The translations under genes were made by a program, and so were the position numbers. A DNA stretch of 41,965 bases, taken from the NCBI GenBank assembly GCA_036394915.1, contig DASWEE010000124.1, positions 1 to 41,965 of the forward strand, given 5' to 3'. Of this stretch, positions 32,346 through 40,344 are shown one piece after another. Source of the DNA: JACDER01 sp036394915 (GTDB lineage Bacteria > Actinomycetota > Thermoleophilia > Gaiellales > Gaiellaceae). Every line of letters starts with the position of its first letter. The first letter of the stretch is position 1. The notes below the pieces were generated by a model. The model saw nothing but the letters and a program-made list of their open reading frames with translations, ran no database searches and was not told the DNA's origin.

Positions 32346-32373
32346 AGAGCTCAGACCCTCGAGGATGGGCTCT
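32346..32373. terminator. weak hairpin between convergent genes
   Basis: AGAGC and GCTCT pair across 18 bases that include the self-complementary CCTCGAGG. It sits between the converging PIG-L and DtxR genes and reaches the last bases of the latter. A bidirectional terminator is possible but the stem is short. Confidence 0.3.
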
Positions 32374-33034
32374 AGGCCACACCTATGCGGAGCGCGATCT
32401 CCTCGGAGATTGCATGGCGGGCTCGACCGACGCTGACGGTCAACGGCCCGCCGAGCGGTGCCCGATGGTGGAGCTTGACCTGGATACCCGGGACCAGCGA
32501 GACGCTGGAGAGGTAACGAAGCAGCTCCGGATCGCCGTCGGGGACGCGCCGGATCGTGGCCTGCTCTCCCGGCTCGAGTGTGGCGAGCAAACGGAGGTCG
32601 GACCGCGCTAGGTTGAGGTCGGCGTCCGGGATCGGGTCTCCGTGAGGATCATGTGTCGGGTATCCGAGTGACTCGTCCATCCGCGCCTCGACCTCGTCCG
32701 AGAGGAAGTGCTCGAGCCGATCTGCCTCGGCGTGGACAGCATCGATGTGCACCCCGAGCGTCTCTGCGAGGAACTGCTCGAGCAGCCGATGGTGCCGGAT
32801 GACCTCGATCGCCACCTTCTCGCCGGCGGGCGTCAACACCGCGCCGCGGTAGGGCTCGTGCTCGACGAGCCCTAGCGCGGTCAGCTTCTTCAGCATCGCT
32901 GTAACGGACGGCGAGGCCACGCCCATCCGCTTCGCGATCGCGGATGTCGTCGCCCGACCGCCCCCGTCCTGAAGCTTGTAGATCTCCTTGAGGTAGTCCT
33001 GAATGGACTCGCTGAGGCTCGCAGAGGAATTCAA
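32372..33034 (-). CDS. DtxR/IdeR/MntR-family metal-dependent repressor
   Basis: 220 aa. N-terminal winged helix (ESIQDYLKEIYKL, then TSAIAKRMGVASPSVTAMLKKLTALGLV), dimerisation/metal domain (RHHRLLEQFLAETLGV, HAEADRLEHFLSDEVEARMDESLGYPTHDPHGDPIP) and a C-terminal FeoA/SH3-like domain (EPGEQATIRRVPDGDPELLRYLSSVSLVPG). The His and Glu residues of both helices are those expected to bind Fe(II) or Mn(II). The start is TTG at 33034, two bases after the predicted transcription start, so the mRNA is probably leaderless. It is divergent from a multicopper oxidase and ZIP transporter, the obvious targets. Confidence 0.92.
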   Translation of the reverse strand: MNSSASLSESIQDYLKEIYKLQDGGGRATTSAIAKRMGVASPSVTAMLKKLTALGLVEHEPYRGAVLTPAGEKVAIEVIRHHRLLEQFLAETLGVHIDAVHAEADRLEHFLSDEVEARMDESLGYPTHDPHGDPIPDADLNLARSDLRLLATLEPGEQATIRRVPDGDPELLRYLSSVSLVPGIQVKLHHRAPLGGPLTVSVGRARHAISEEIALRIGVA

Positions 33035-33041
33035 GGCGGAC

Positions 33042-33048
33042 TAATATA
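33042..33048. promoter_or_regulatory. shared AT-rich core of divergent DtxR/oxidase promoters
   Basis: TAATATA reads as a -10 box in both directions: TAATAT 11 bases before the oxidase GTG, and TATATT 8 bases before the DtxR TTG on the other strand. The whole gap is only 24 bases, so the two promoters overlap and a bound repressor could block both. I see no good match to the 19-bp DtxR/IdeR box. Confidence 0.45.
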
Positions 33049-33058
33049 CAGTTTCGAC

Positions 33059-34048
33059 GTGGCTAAACCCTTCACTCGCCGCAGGCTCCTGATTGGTGCG
33101 GCGCCGGTGGCGGCGGCTGTGCCGATGACGAAGCTCGCCTGGGCGATGGGAGGCGAGCAGTCCAGGCACATGGGCCACGAGCACTCCGCTGCCGGACACG
33201 CGGCCATGATCGGGGACATGGTTCCGGCGCCCGGGCGCCCGGGGACGCTCGACGCGCTGACCTACCCGCCGAAGGCGCGGCCCCAGCTACCCGGCCGGGG
33301 TCGCGAGTACACGCTGGCCGCATTCGAGCGGGAGATCGAGGTGGCTCGAGGCGTGACCTTCTCCGCCTGGACCTACAACGGAACCGTCCCGGGACCGGTG
33401 ATCCGCGTCACGGAGGACGACCTCCTCCGAGTCAAGCTCGTGAACGCCGGCTCGCACCCGCACACGATCCACTTCCACGGCATCCATCCCTCGAACATGG
33501 ACGGCGTCTTCGAGGTCGTGGACCCAGGGAAGTCCTTTACCTACGAGTTTCCCGCTCGCCCCTACGGCATGCACCTCTATCACTGCCACTCCACACCCCT
33601 CAAGAAGCACATCCACAAGGGCTTGTACGGAGCCTTCATCATTGACCCGCCGGAGCCGCGCAAGCCCGCGCAAGAGCTTGTGATGGTGCTGAACGGCTAC
33701 GACACGGATGGGGACGGGGAGAACAACTTCTACACAGTCAACGGGCTCACGTTCTACTTCGCCAAGTATCCGATCAGGGTGCGTCGCTCCCAGACGGTGC
33801 GGATCTATATCGCCAACCTGACCGAGTTCGACCTCATCAACTCGTTCCACCTCCACGGCGACTTCTTCCGCTATTACCCGACCGGATCGAGCGACGCGTT
33901 CGAGTACACGGACACGGTGATGCTCTGCCAGGGGCAGCGCGGGATCATCGAGATCGACTTTCAGAACACGGGCACGTTCATGTTCCACGCGCACCAGTCT
34001 GAGTTCACCGAGCTGGGTTGGATGGGCTTCTTCGAGGTCGTCGACTGA
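33059..34048 (+). CDS. two-domain multicopper oxidase (type C-like), Tat-exported
   Basis: 329 aa. The N-terminus FTRRRLLIGAAPVAAAV is a twin-arginine signal, followed by a His/Met-rich stretch (HMGHEHSAAGHAAM) that could bind metal. Domain 1 has HPHTIHFHG (133-141) and YHCHSTPLKKHIHKGLYG (Cys176, type 1 copper; axial position Leu). Domain 2 has NSFHLHGDFF (264-266) and FMFHAHQSEF (310-312), where Ala replaces the type 1 Cys. Thus one type 1 site (domain 1) plus trinuclear-site His residues, as in type C two-domain oxidases related to copper nitrite reductases. GTG at 33059. The substrate (metal ion, nitrite or phenol) is unknown; DtxR and ZIP neighbours favour Fe(II) or Mn(II). Confidence 0.9.
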   Translation: MAKPFTRRRLLIGAAPVAAAVPMTKLAWAMGGEQSRHMGHEHSAAGHAAMIGDMVPAPGRPGTLDALTYPPKARPQLPGRGREYTLAAFEREIEVARGVTFSAWTYNGTVPGPVIRVTEDDLLRVKLVNAGSHPHTIHFHGIHPSNMDGVFEVVDPGKSFTYEFPARPYGMHLYHCHSTPLKKHIHKGLYGAFIIDPPEPRKPAQELVMVLNGYDTDGDGENNFYTVNGLTFYFAKYPIRVRRSQTVRIYIANLTEFDLINSFHLHGDFFRYYPTGSSDAFEYTDTVMLCQGQRGIIEIDFQNTGTFMFHAHQSEFTELGWMGFFEVVD

Positions 34049-35259
34049 AGGCGTCCGAGTCGCTCTCGGCGAAGCAGAGCGGAAGTCCGGTCCGCCGCTC
34101 TGTGCTCGCGCTGGTGCCCATCGTCCTGCTCGTCGGGATCGTGTCGGCCTTCCTGGCAATGGGTGGCTCGCTCGTCAGCCTCCTCGGCCGGAATCCTCCG
34201 CAGCCGGATGTCTTCGACATCCGCCGGGTCGAGTTCAAGCCGGGACAGATACGGGTTCGGGTCACGAATCCGCAGACCGACGACCTCACGGTTGCCTCGG
34301 TGACCGTCGACGATGCGATCGTGCCGTTCGAGCTCGACGGGCCCGCCGCCCTGAAGCGGCTCCGATCGACCACGATCCTGATCCCGTACCAGTGGGTCGA
34401 GGACGACCCCATCTCGGTCGGCGTCACGAGCTCAAGCGGGATCGAGACGACTCAGGACATCGCTGCGGCCGTCGAGACACCGAGCGCTTCGCCGAGCAGC
34501 TTTTTCGGCTACGGGATCATCGGACTGCTCGTGGGGGTCCTCCCGGTCGCGCTCGGCCTTGGGTGGCTGCCCTCGCTCCGTCGTCTGTCGCGGAAATGGC
34601 TCGCGGCATTCATGTCCTTGACGGCCGGGCTGCTCGTCTTCCTCGCCGTCGAGGCACTGACCGAGGCGCTTCAGCTTCAGCAGGGGCTGCCGAGCCCACT
34701 CGGGGGAACGGGGCTCGTGCTGGTCGGGCTGGCCGTAGCGTACCTGGGCCTCGTCCTGCTCTCGCGCCGCTTCTCCTCGCAGGGAAACGGCTCCGGTGCA
34801 CTTCTGGGGGGAGTCTCGCTGGCCACGCTCGTCGCGGTCGGAATCGGGATCCACAACCTGGGCGAGGGTCTTGCGATCGGCTCCTCGTTCGCCTTCGGCG
34901 AGCTGACCCTCGGCACGTTTCTGATCGTCGGCTTCATGATCCACAACATCACCGAAGGGATCGGGATCGCCGCCCCAGCCGCCGAGGGCCGAGCCGTGGG
35001 TCTCGGCCGGCTGGCCCTGCTCGCCCTGATCGCGGGCGGACCCACGATCGCGGGGGCTTGGATCGGCGGCTTCATCGCCAGCGACCTGCTCGGCGTGCTC
35101 TTCTTCGCGGGGGCTGCGGGTGCCGCCTTCCAGGTCGTGATCGAGGTCGGCCGCTACGTCGCCCGTGTCGCCCCGGCCGGACTGACGTCGCCGCACGTGA
35201 TCGGCGGTTTCCTCGCCGGCCTGGTTGCGATGTACGCGACGGGGCTGTTGGCCGGCTAG
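34018..35259 (+). CDS. ZIP-family metal transporter with extra N-terminal external domain
   Basis: 413 aa from TTG at 34018, overlapping the oxidase by 31 bases; a later GTG near 34096 is possible. Residues about 27-48 are a membrane anchor, about 60-150 a beta-rich domain outside the membrane (DIRRVEFKPGQIRVRVTNPQTDDLTVASVTVDD), then a Ser/Pro linker. Eight helices follow with the ZIP metal-site motifs GIHNLGEGLAIG and MIHNITEGIGIA. Family members import Zn, Fe or Mn. The added domain resembles a cupredoxin/Ig fold by pattern only. Coupling to a copper oxidase suggests oxidation and uptake of the same metal. Confidence 0.87.
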   Translation: MDGLLRGRRLKASESLSAKQSGSPVRRSVLALVPIVLLVGIVSAFLAMGGSLVSLLGRNPPQPDVFDIRRVEFKPGQIRVRVTNPQTDDLTVASVTVDDAIVPFELDGPAALKRLRSTTILIPYQWVEDDPISVGVTSSSGIETTQDIAAAVETPSASPSSFFGYGIIGLLVGVLPVALGLGWLPSLRRLSRKWLAAFMSLTAGLLVFLAVEALTEALQLQQGLPSPLGGTGLVLVGLAVAYLGLVLLSRRFSSQGNGSGALLGGVSLATLVAVGIGIHNLGEGLAIGSSFAFGELTLGTFLIVGFMIHNITEGIGIAAPAAEGRAVGLGRLALLALIAGGPTIAGAWIGGFIASDLLGVLFFAGAAGAAFQVVIEVGRYVARVAPAGLTSPHVIGGFLAGLVAMYATGLLAG

Positions 35260-35268
35260 TCGAGGCCT

Positions 35269-36720
35269 TTAGCGGGCCGGGTACAGGCGGCGCAAGAGCG
35301 CCCGCTCGGCCGGTAGATAGAACCCGGCGAGCGCGAGCGCGACCGGGTATGCGACGACGAGCCCGATCGCGAGCGGCAGCGATACGTGCGCCAGCTTTCC
35401 GAGCACCGTCAGCCCGACGGCGATGCTGACCACCGTTCCGACCCGCCGCCACTGGTACGGCACCGGGAAGAGCCGATGGGCGTTCCAGGTCATCCCCGCG
35501 AACATGAGCGTGTACGCAGCCACCGTCGCGATCGCCGCCCCGATCTGGCCGTAGGGCGGGATCAGCGCGAAGTTCAACCCGACGTTCAGCGCCGCCGCCG
35601 CGCCCGTCACGATCCAGTTGAAGCGGGTTTGCCGCGCGCGGCCGACGCCGATCACCACGACCGCGTAGCCCGCGTACGCGGTCGCCCCGAACCCGAGCAG
35701 CGCCACCACCTTGGCACCGTCGTAGAACGACGGTTTCGCCGTGAGCACGTGCACGATCCACGGCGCAAGCAGCCCGAGCGCCAGTGACAGCCACGAGCAG
35801 AGGAAGAGCAGATAGGTCAAGACGAAGGGATAGGTCCGCTTGGCCTCGCGGTCGTCCTCGATCGAATAGGCGAACGCGGGCCAGGCGAGGCGGAACGCCA
35901 TCAGCAGGAAAACGATCACGGAGGCGACGCGGACGCCGATCGAGTACTGCCCGGTGACGGCCTGGCGGGCTACCGCGTCGCCCTTTGCCAGCCGGACGAG
36001 GAAGAAACGGTCGGAGAAGTTGATCGCCCAGAGCGCGAGCGCGGACGGCAACAGCGGTAACCCGAAGTGCTCCATCCGCTTGAACAGCGCCCAGTCGAAC
36101 TGAAGCCCGAGCTGCTCGCGCCGGTACGCGAGCAGGCCGAGGTACGCGAAGAGCGTGCCGGTGAAGTTGCCGACGATCACGCCGAGCGCGCCCTGGTGGA
36201 AGGGCACGACCAAGAGGATCGTCGCGCCGATCGTGATCAGCACGTTCGCGAGGCTGGCGATCACGTACGACGACGAGCGCTGCTCGACGCGGAACAGCGA
36301 CGTCAGCTGCCCGTAGTTCATCTGCGCCCAGAGCCCGACGAACGCCGCGCGCACGAGGTCAGTGCGGTCGCCGCTCGAGAAGAGCAGCTGCGAGATGTCC
36401 CGCGCGAAGAGCTCGCCGGCGAGCAGCCCGGCAGTCGACGCCGTCATCGTGAACCAGAACGACGTCCGAACGACCACGAGCCGGTCGGCCGGCTCCTTCG
36501 AGTCGAAGTAGAAGCGGAAGAACGCGCTCTGGGTCCCCAGCCGCAGCAAGACGGCTAGAACCGTGGCCATCGCGATAAGCGTCTCGATCGCGCCGTAGTC
36601 CGACGTGGTGAGGTAGCTCGTGTAGAGCGGAAGTAGGACGATCGCCAGGATCCGCGCCACGAGCCCGCCCAGGCCGTAGATCGCCGAGTGCCGAGCGAGG
36701 GTCAGGAGTTGGCGGAACAT
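35269..36720 (-). CDS. polysaccharide flippase (Wzx/MATE-like)
   Basis: 483 aa with 12-14 hydrophobic helices. The N-terminus (ARHSAIYGLGGLVARILAIVLLPLYTSYLTTSDYG) is the typical start of the polysaccharide-biosynthesis flippase family, and LNVGLNFALIPPYGQIGAAIATVAAY is the conserved C-terminal part. It would move lipid-linked oligosaccharide across the membrane. ATG at 36720 lies 15 bases after the methyltransferase gene. It is the last gene of a five- or six-gene minus-strand glycan cluster and ends 10 bases from the ZIP gene. Confidence 0.9.
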   Translation of the reverse strand: MFRQLLTLARHSAIYGLGGLVARILAIVLLPLYTSYLTTSDYGAIETLIAMATVLAVLLRLGTQSAFFRFYFDSKEPADRLVVVRTSFWFTMTASTAGLLAGELFARDISQLLFSSGDRTDLVRAAFVGLWAQMNYGQLTSLFRVEQRSSSYVIASLANVLITIGATILLVVPFHQGALGVIVGNFTGTLFAYLGLLAYRREQLGLQFDWALFKRMEHFGLPLLPSALALWAINFSDRFFLVRLAKGDAVARQAVTGQYSIGVRVASVIVFLLMAFRLAWPAFAYSIEDDREAKRTYPFVLTYLLFLCSWLSLALGLLAPWIVHVLTAKPSFYDGAKVVALLGFGATAYAGYAVVVIGVGRARQTRFNWIVTGAAAALNVGLNFALIPPYGQIGAAIATVAAYTLMFAGMTWNAHRLFPVPYQWRRVGTVVSIAVGLTVLGKLAHVSLPLAIGLVVAYPVALALAGFYLPAERALLRRLYPAR

Positions 36721-36734
36721 GCTTCCGCCGCGGG

Positions 36735-37475
36735 CTACCCGTCCTTCGTGAAGAGCAGCACCTTCTGGTTCCTCGGGTTGTTCCACCCTCCCAGATACCT
36801 CGCGCTCAGGCTCGTCCCTGCGCAGATCCACTCGAACGTCCCGAAGTCGTAGTGGTACGAGTCCTGGTCGACGTAGGAGACGACCTGCGGCGACTGGCGG
36901 ATCGGATCGAGGTTCCGCTTGCCCTGCTCGTTCTCGTAGAAGGTGGCGTAGAACTTGCCGCCGGGAGCGAGCACCTTCTCCACGTTCATCAGGCAGCGGA
37001 TGATGCTGTTGACGGGAAGGTGCGTGAAGACGGACTGCGCCCAGGCGTAGTCGAAGGTCTGGCCCAGCGCCGGGAAGTCGAAGCTCTCGTCGACGCGGAG
37101 CACCGGCTGCTTGTCGACCAGGCCGTACCGAGGGAGCTCGACTTCCCGCGCCATCTCGAGTACGCCGGCGTTCTTCTCCACACCGTAGTAATGGCCCGCT
37201 TCGAGGTAGCGGATGAAGTGGATCCCTCCGCGCAGCGGCCCGCAGCCGATGTCCAGGAAACGGTGTTCGGGCTCGAGCCCCTGGGCCTTGAGGTAGTCGA
37301 ACTGGGCCTGCCCGTGCTGCTCCCACTCCTCGACGTAGCCGATCGTCCGCCGGTGCCAGTCGGGGTCGAAGTAGCGGTAGTAGCGCGAGGGGATGTGCCG
37401 CTTGACGCCGCGCTTGAGCGCGACCGGGACGAGCGGCTTCACCTTGACGAGCAGGTTCTGCATGCCGCGCGGCAC
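36735..37475 (-). CDS. class I SAM-dependent methyltransferase
   Basis: 246 aa. FLDIGCGPLRGGIHFIRYL is the SAM-binding motif I, YYGVEKN motif II with the acidic Glu, and FDYAWAQSVFTHLPVNSI and APGGKFYATFYENE are the later motifs. The basic N-terminal 45 residues (LKRGVKRHIPSRYYRYFDPDWHRRTI) recall methyltransferases of lipopolysaccharide and exopolysaccharide clusters. GTG at 37475 is preferred over ATG at 37463 because GGAG sits 8 bases upstream of it. It begins one base after the preceding glycosyltransferase gene. A sugar O-methylation role is inferred. Confidence 0.85.
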   Translation of the reverse strand: MPRGMQNLLVKVKPLVPVALKRGVKRHIPSRYYRYFDPDWHRRTIGYVEEWEQHGQAQFDYLKAQGLEPEHRFLDIGCGPLRGGIHFIRYLEAGHYYGVEKNAGVLEMAREVELPRYGLVDKQPVLRVDESFDFPALGQTFDYAWAQSVFTHLPVNSIIRCLMNVEKVLAPGGKFYATFYENEQGKRNLDPIRQSPQVVSYVDQDSYHYDFGTFEWICAGTSLSARYLGGWNNPRNQKVLLFTKDG

Positions 37476-37476
37476 G

Positions 37477-38418
37477 TTACAGACTCCGATAGATCTCGAT
37501 CAGCTTGTCCGCGACCTTGTCGGCGTCGTGGACGCGCTCGACGTAGGTGCGGCTCGCCTGCCCGATCCGCCGCCGCTCCTCGGCCGACTCGACGAGCGGG
37601 GCGAGCGTCTCCGCGAGCGTCTCCTTGGTGGTCGGGACGAGCGGCATCTTCACGCCGTAGGCCTCTTCAGTCCGCCTGACTGCCTCGTCGTGCAGGAAGG
37701 TGAGGACGGGCTTGCCGAGCGCCATCGACTCGATTGCGAACACCCCGTACCAGCCCGCGTTCAGCTGGTCAACGACGATGTCCGCCTGCCGGTAGTGCTC
37801 GATCGCCTGGTCGTGCCGCACGTTCTCGACCACGTCCAGCTCGACCGGCAGCTGCCTGCATGCCTCGACGATCCACTCCGTGCCCTTCTTCTGCCGGCTG
37901 GTCGGCGCGTGGACGACGCGGATCGGACGGTTGTCCGGCGGCGGCGCCGGCTCGTACTTCGACAGGTCGAGCCCGACAGGGACGACGTGAGCCTCCGGAA
38001 CCCAGCGAATCGCATCGTAGGAGCCGACGATCTCGGCGTCGGCGCGCTTGCCGTAGGCGAGCTCCTCCGGCGTCTTCCCGCGGATGTCCGAGCCGAGGAA
38101 GTGGAAGACGGACTTCTTGCGGAAGGCCTTCAGGATCGGGAACTGGAGCATCTTCGGGACGAGCGTGAGCCCGAAGTAGAAGTGGAAGACATCGGTGGTA
38201 GGGAGGAGCCGGGCGAGCGCGCGCAGCTGGACGAGCTGGCGCAGCCAGAAGTTGTCCGGCACGTTGAGGACGATGTCGACCTCGTAGGGCCGCAGGCGCC
38301 GCGGCTGGAAGAGGACGAGCCGCGCGTCGACTCCCTTGCGGCGCAGGAACTCGACGTTCGTCCACCCGATCGAGCCCATGTTCACCGGGCAGTGGACTAC
38401 GCGGAGGGGTCTCTGCAT
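37477..38418 (-). CDS. family 4-type glycosyltransferase (GT-B)
   Basis: 313 aa. The N-terminal VVHCPVNMGSIGWTNVEFLRRKGVDARLV begins a GT-B acceptor domain. The donor domain has VPVGLDLSKYEP, RVVHAPTSRQKKGTEWIVEA and VVDQLNAGWYGVFAIESMALGKPVLTFL, whose Glu sits in the E-x7-E-like nucleotide-sugar site. ATG at 38418 is chosen; the frame extends upstream without other support. It leads the methyltransferase-flippase run, and the 135 bases before it contain two hairpins and no recognisable consensus promoter. Confidence 0.88.
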   Translation of the reverse strand: MQRPLRVVHCPVNMGSIGWTNVEFLRRKGVDARLVLFQPRRLRPYEVDIVLNVPDNFWLRQLVQLRALARLLPTTDVFHFYFGLTLVPKMLQFPILKAFRKKSVFHFLGSDIRGKTPEELAYGKRADAEIVGSYDAIRWVPEAHVVPVGLDLSKYEPAPPPDNRPIRVVHAPTSRQKKGTEWIVEACRQLPVELDVVENVRHDQAIEHYRQADIVVDQLNAGWYGVFAIESMALGKPVLTFLHDEAVRRTEEAYGVKMPLVPTTKETLAETLAPLVESAEERRRIGQASRTYVERVHDADKVADKLIEIYRSL

Positions 38419-38463
38419 CCGGCCTTTACTGTGCCAGGACGCGGGAGGGGTCTCTCGGGCGGA

Positions 38464-38480
38464 GGCGGGCTTTGCCCGCC
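38464..38480. repeat. short perfect hairpin upstream of the glycosyltransferase gene
   Basis: GGCGGGC-TTT-GCCCGCC, a 7-bp stem with a 3-base loop, lies 46 bases before the glycosyltransferase start. It could be an operator or part of a terminator for the upstream ATP-grasp gene. Confidence 0.4.
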
Positions 38481-38528
38481 GGGAGCCCAAACCGGTGCAC
38501 GACTGCATGATCCGTGAAGGAGGGGGCC

Positions 38529-38555
38529 AACGGGGGAACCATGGGTTCCCCCGTT
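38529..38555 (-). terminator. strong hairpin at the end of the ATP-grasp gene
   Basis: AACGGGGGAACC and GGTTCCCCCGTT form a perfect 12-bp stem with a 3-base loop that overlaps the TAA stop of the ATP-grasp gene. It is the strongest hairpin in the window. No T-run follows on the minus strand. It probably ends or attenuates the upstream part of the glycan cluster before the glycosyltransferase. Confidence 0.65.
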
Positions 38556-39579
38556 ATTGGTCCCATTCCACTTGGTCGAAGTAGCGAAGCGCCCGGCGGG
38601 TCGGGCGGATCTGCTCGGCATGGTCGGCGAGCTCCTCGGCCGAGATTTCTCCGAGCGCGTGCTTGACGCCGAGATAGGGGATGTTGAGGTCCTCCTGGTA
38701 GACGATCGTCGAGATGCGCGGGTTGATCTCGATCACGTGCTCGCCGACGAGCTGGATGTTGAAGAAGTGGTCGAGGTCGAGCTCGGCGACGATCTTGCCG
38801 GCGGTCTCCATCAGCTCCGGGTCGTCGAGCGTCTCGAAGTACATCGCCAGGCCGGCCCTCATCGCCTCACGGGTTTTCGGGTGGCCGAGCGCGATCCGTC
38901 CGCCGTCGGCGATCCCGTCGATCGTCCGCTCCTTCCCGGTCGCGAGCTCCATCACGAGCAGCTCGGTCTCGTCGTCTCCGAGCAGCTCGAGCAGGTCCTC
39001 GAGCCGGAGCGCCTCGGCCACGCCGGGCCGGTTCGTGAGCAGCTGCTCACGCCGGTCGGCCGAGGCGGACAGGATTCGAAAGCCGCGCGAGCCGGAGGAG
39101 AAGATCGGCTTCAGCGTCACGTCCTCGTCCGGGTAGCCGAGCTCGCGCGCCGCCTCGGCGACCGCCTCGCCGCCGCGCACGCGCCGCCAGGCCGGGCCCT
39201 TCACGCCGATCTGATCCAGCATCGCGTAGGTCTCGGCCTTGTCGTTCGAGCGCCGAATCGCCTCCGGCGTCGCGACGAGCACGGCGGCGTCGAAGCGGCC
39301 CTTTGCCTCTGCGAGCCCGAGCAGGTCGAAGGACGACTGCGGCAGGACGGCGTCGACGTGCTCGCGGCGGCAAACGTCGAGCATCGCGTCCCCGAAGCCC
39401 GGATCCGAGCCGGCCGGAACGACGTGGAAGGCGTCGCAGAGGTGGCGCCCGATCGACTGCGCCGACATGTCCGTCGCCACCAGCCGCACTTCGCGCTCCC
39501 CGTTCTCGCGCAGCGCGCGGAGGAGCGCCGCCGTGCCCGGGGCACCGGAGGCCGAGACGAGAACGGTGATTCCCCTCAC
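38554..39579 (-). CDS. ATP-grasp protein, carbamoyl-phosphate-synthase-like
   Basis: 341 aa ATP-dependent carboxylate-amine/thiol ligase-like protein. The N-terminal Rossmann-like domain starts ITVLVSASGAPGTAALLRAL, the ATP-grasp domain has VTLKPIFSSGSRGFRIL and ELLVMELATGKERTIDGIADGG, and the Mg-binding residues are in FFNIQLVGEHVIEINPRIST (E-x-N-P-R). Such enzymes in surface-glycan clusters often join an amino acid or other acid to a sugar. GTG at 39579 overlaps the stop of the upstream deacetylase-like gene (GTGA). The substrates are not known. Confidence 0.85.
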   Translation of the reverse strand: MRGITVLVSASGAPGTAALLRALRENGEREVRLVATDMSAQSIGRHLCDAFHVVPAGSDPGFGDAMLDVCRREHVDAVLPQSSFDLLGLAEAKGRFDAAVLVATPEAIRRSNDKAETYAMLDQIGVKGPAWRRVRGGEAVAEAARELGYPDEDVTLKPIFSSGSRGFRILSASADRREQLLTNRPGVAEALRLEDLLELLGDDETELLVMELATGKERTIDGIADGGRIALGHPKTREAMRAGLAMYFETLDDPELMETAGKIVAELDLDHFFNIQLVGEHVIEINPRISTIVYQEDLNIPYLGVKHALGEISAEELADHAEQIRPTRRALRYFDQVEWDQ

Positions 39580-40214
39580 AGGTCGACGTCGTCCTCGCGC
39601 AGTTGCTCGAGCCGGCGTTCGCGCTCGGCGTCGAGCATCGCCAGCATCGTCTCGCCCATCGAATCGCCCGGATGCACCCAGATCTCCGGGTGCGTGAGCA
39701 GCTGGAGCCACGCGAAGCGGCCGGCTGCGAGCTCCTCGTGCGGACACCCGTGCCGCCACTGCTGGTTCGAGTCGGAGCGGTAGGTCTCGGGCGAGAAGAA
39801 GCGAGGCTCCATGACGTTCGCCCCGCCCTCGACCGGCTCGCTCATGTACGCCGGATCCGGGTTGTGCCAGGCCACGACCGGGTCGAAACGATCGTCCAGG
39901 CTCGCGTCCGGCCAGACCGCGTGAAGCCCGACCTGATGGCCGAGCTCGCGCATGCGCGCGATCGCCCGCTCTCCCTCGGACGAGTTGAGGTTGTAGAAGA
40001 CGCTCTTCGTCATGAGGAAGTAGGTCGAGGCCGCGCCGAGCTCGTGCTCCAGCTCGGCGAGGTCGAGCGCCGCGGCGAGCGAGAGGTCGACGTCGTGCCG
40101 GAGCAGGAGGTCGCCCGGATCGGGGTCGCGGTCGAAGAACGCGAACCGGTAGCCACCGGCCTTGGCCGCCTCGATCAGCTCCCGGTAGTGATCGACGTCG
40201 AAACGGCAGCTCAT
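39576..40214 (-). CDS. polysaccharide-deacetylase-like protein
   Basis: 212 aa. LLLRHDVDLSLAAALDLAELE (metal-binding HDVD) and the later GHQVGLHAVWPD recall the metal site of the NodB-type deacetylase fold, and WLQLLTHPEIWVHPG is a conserved C-terminal part of proteins of this type found in glycan clusters. The protein begins MSCRFDVDHYRELIEAAKAGGYRFAFFD, typical of a subgroup often annotated as hypothetical. ATG at 40214 lies three bases from a 19-bp palindrome, leaving no room for a ribosome site, so a leaderless mRNA or a different start is possible. It is coupled by GTGA to the ATP-grasp gene. Confidence 0.72.
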   Translation of the reverse strand: MSCRFDVDHYRELIEAAKAGGYRFAFFDRDPDPGDLLLRHDVDLSLAAALDLAELEHELGAASTYFLMTKSVFYNLNSSEGERAIARMRELGHQVGLHAVWPDASLDDRFDPVVAWHNPDPAYMSEPVEGGANVMEPRFFSPETYRSDSNQQWRHGCPHEELAAGRFAWLQLLTHPEIWVHPGDSMGETMLAMLDAERERRLEQLREDDVDL

Positions 40215-40217
40215 TGA

Positions 40218-40236
40218 AAGTAACACTGTGTTACTT
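40218..40236. promoter_or_regulatory. palindromic operator, copy 1
   Basis: AAGTAACACTGTGTTACTT is a perfect 9-1-9 palindrome ending three bases before the deacetylase-like ATG. An identical copy lies 108 bp away, centre to centre. Size and symmetry fit a TetR- or MarR-type dimer site. If bound, it would block transcription or translation start of the downstream genes. Confidence 0.75.
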
Positions 40237-40264
40237 GGTTTGGGAGGTGGCGGGACTGCGGCGC

Positions 40265-40279
40265 TCTCGTCGGACGAGA
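40265..40279. repeat. perfect 15-bp palindrome between the two operators
   Basis: TCTCGTC-G-GACGAGA is a perfect 7-1-7 palindrome nearly midway between the two 19-bp sites. GCGGCGC (40257-40263) and GCGCCGC (40312-40318) also form an inverted pair around it. A separate protein site or DNA hairpin is possible. Confidence 0.45.
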
Positions 40280-40325
40280 CGGCTTTCCTCCACCGCTTGC
40301 CCGAGGTCGAGGCGCCGCTTGGAGA

Positions 40326-40344
40326 AAGTAACACTGTGTTACTT
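40326..40344. promoter_or_regulatory. palindromic operator, copy 2
   Basis: Identical to copy 1, including one or two flanking bases on each side (a 22-base direct repeat, 40216-40237 and 40324-40345), 25 bases from the end of the second ATP-grasp gene. The flanks beyond differ, so the sequence itself is under selection or recently copied. Confidence 0.75.

Noticed and set aside
35386..39783. Several plus-strand open frames of 130-410 codons opposite the glycan cluster
   Set aside because: They are antisense shadows of the high-GC minus-strand genes, with low-complexity Arg/Glu/Val-rich text and no family motifs.
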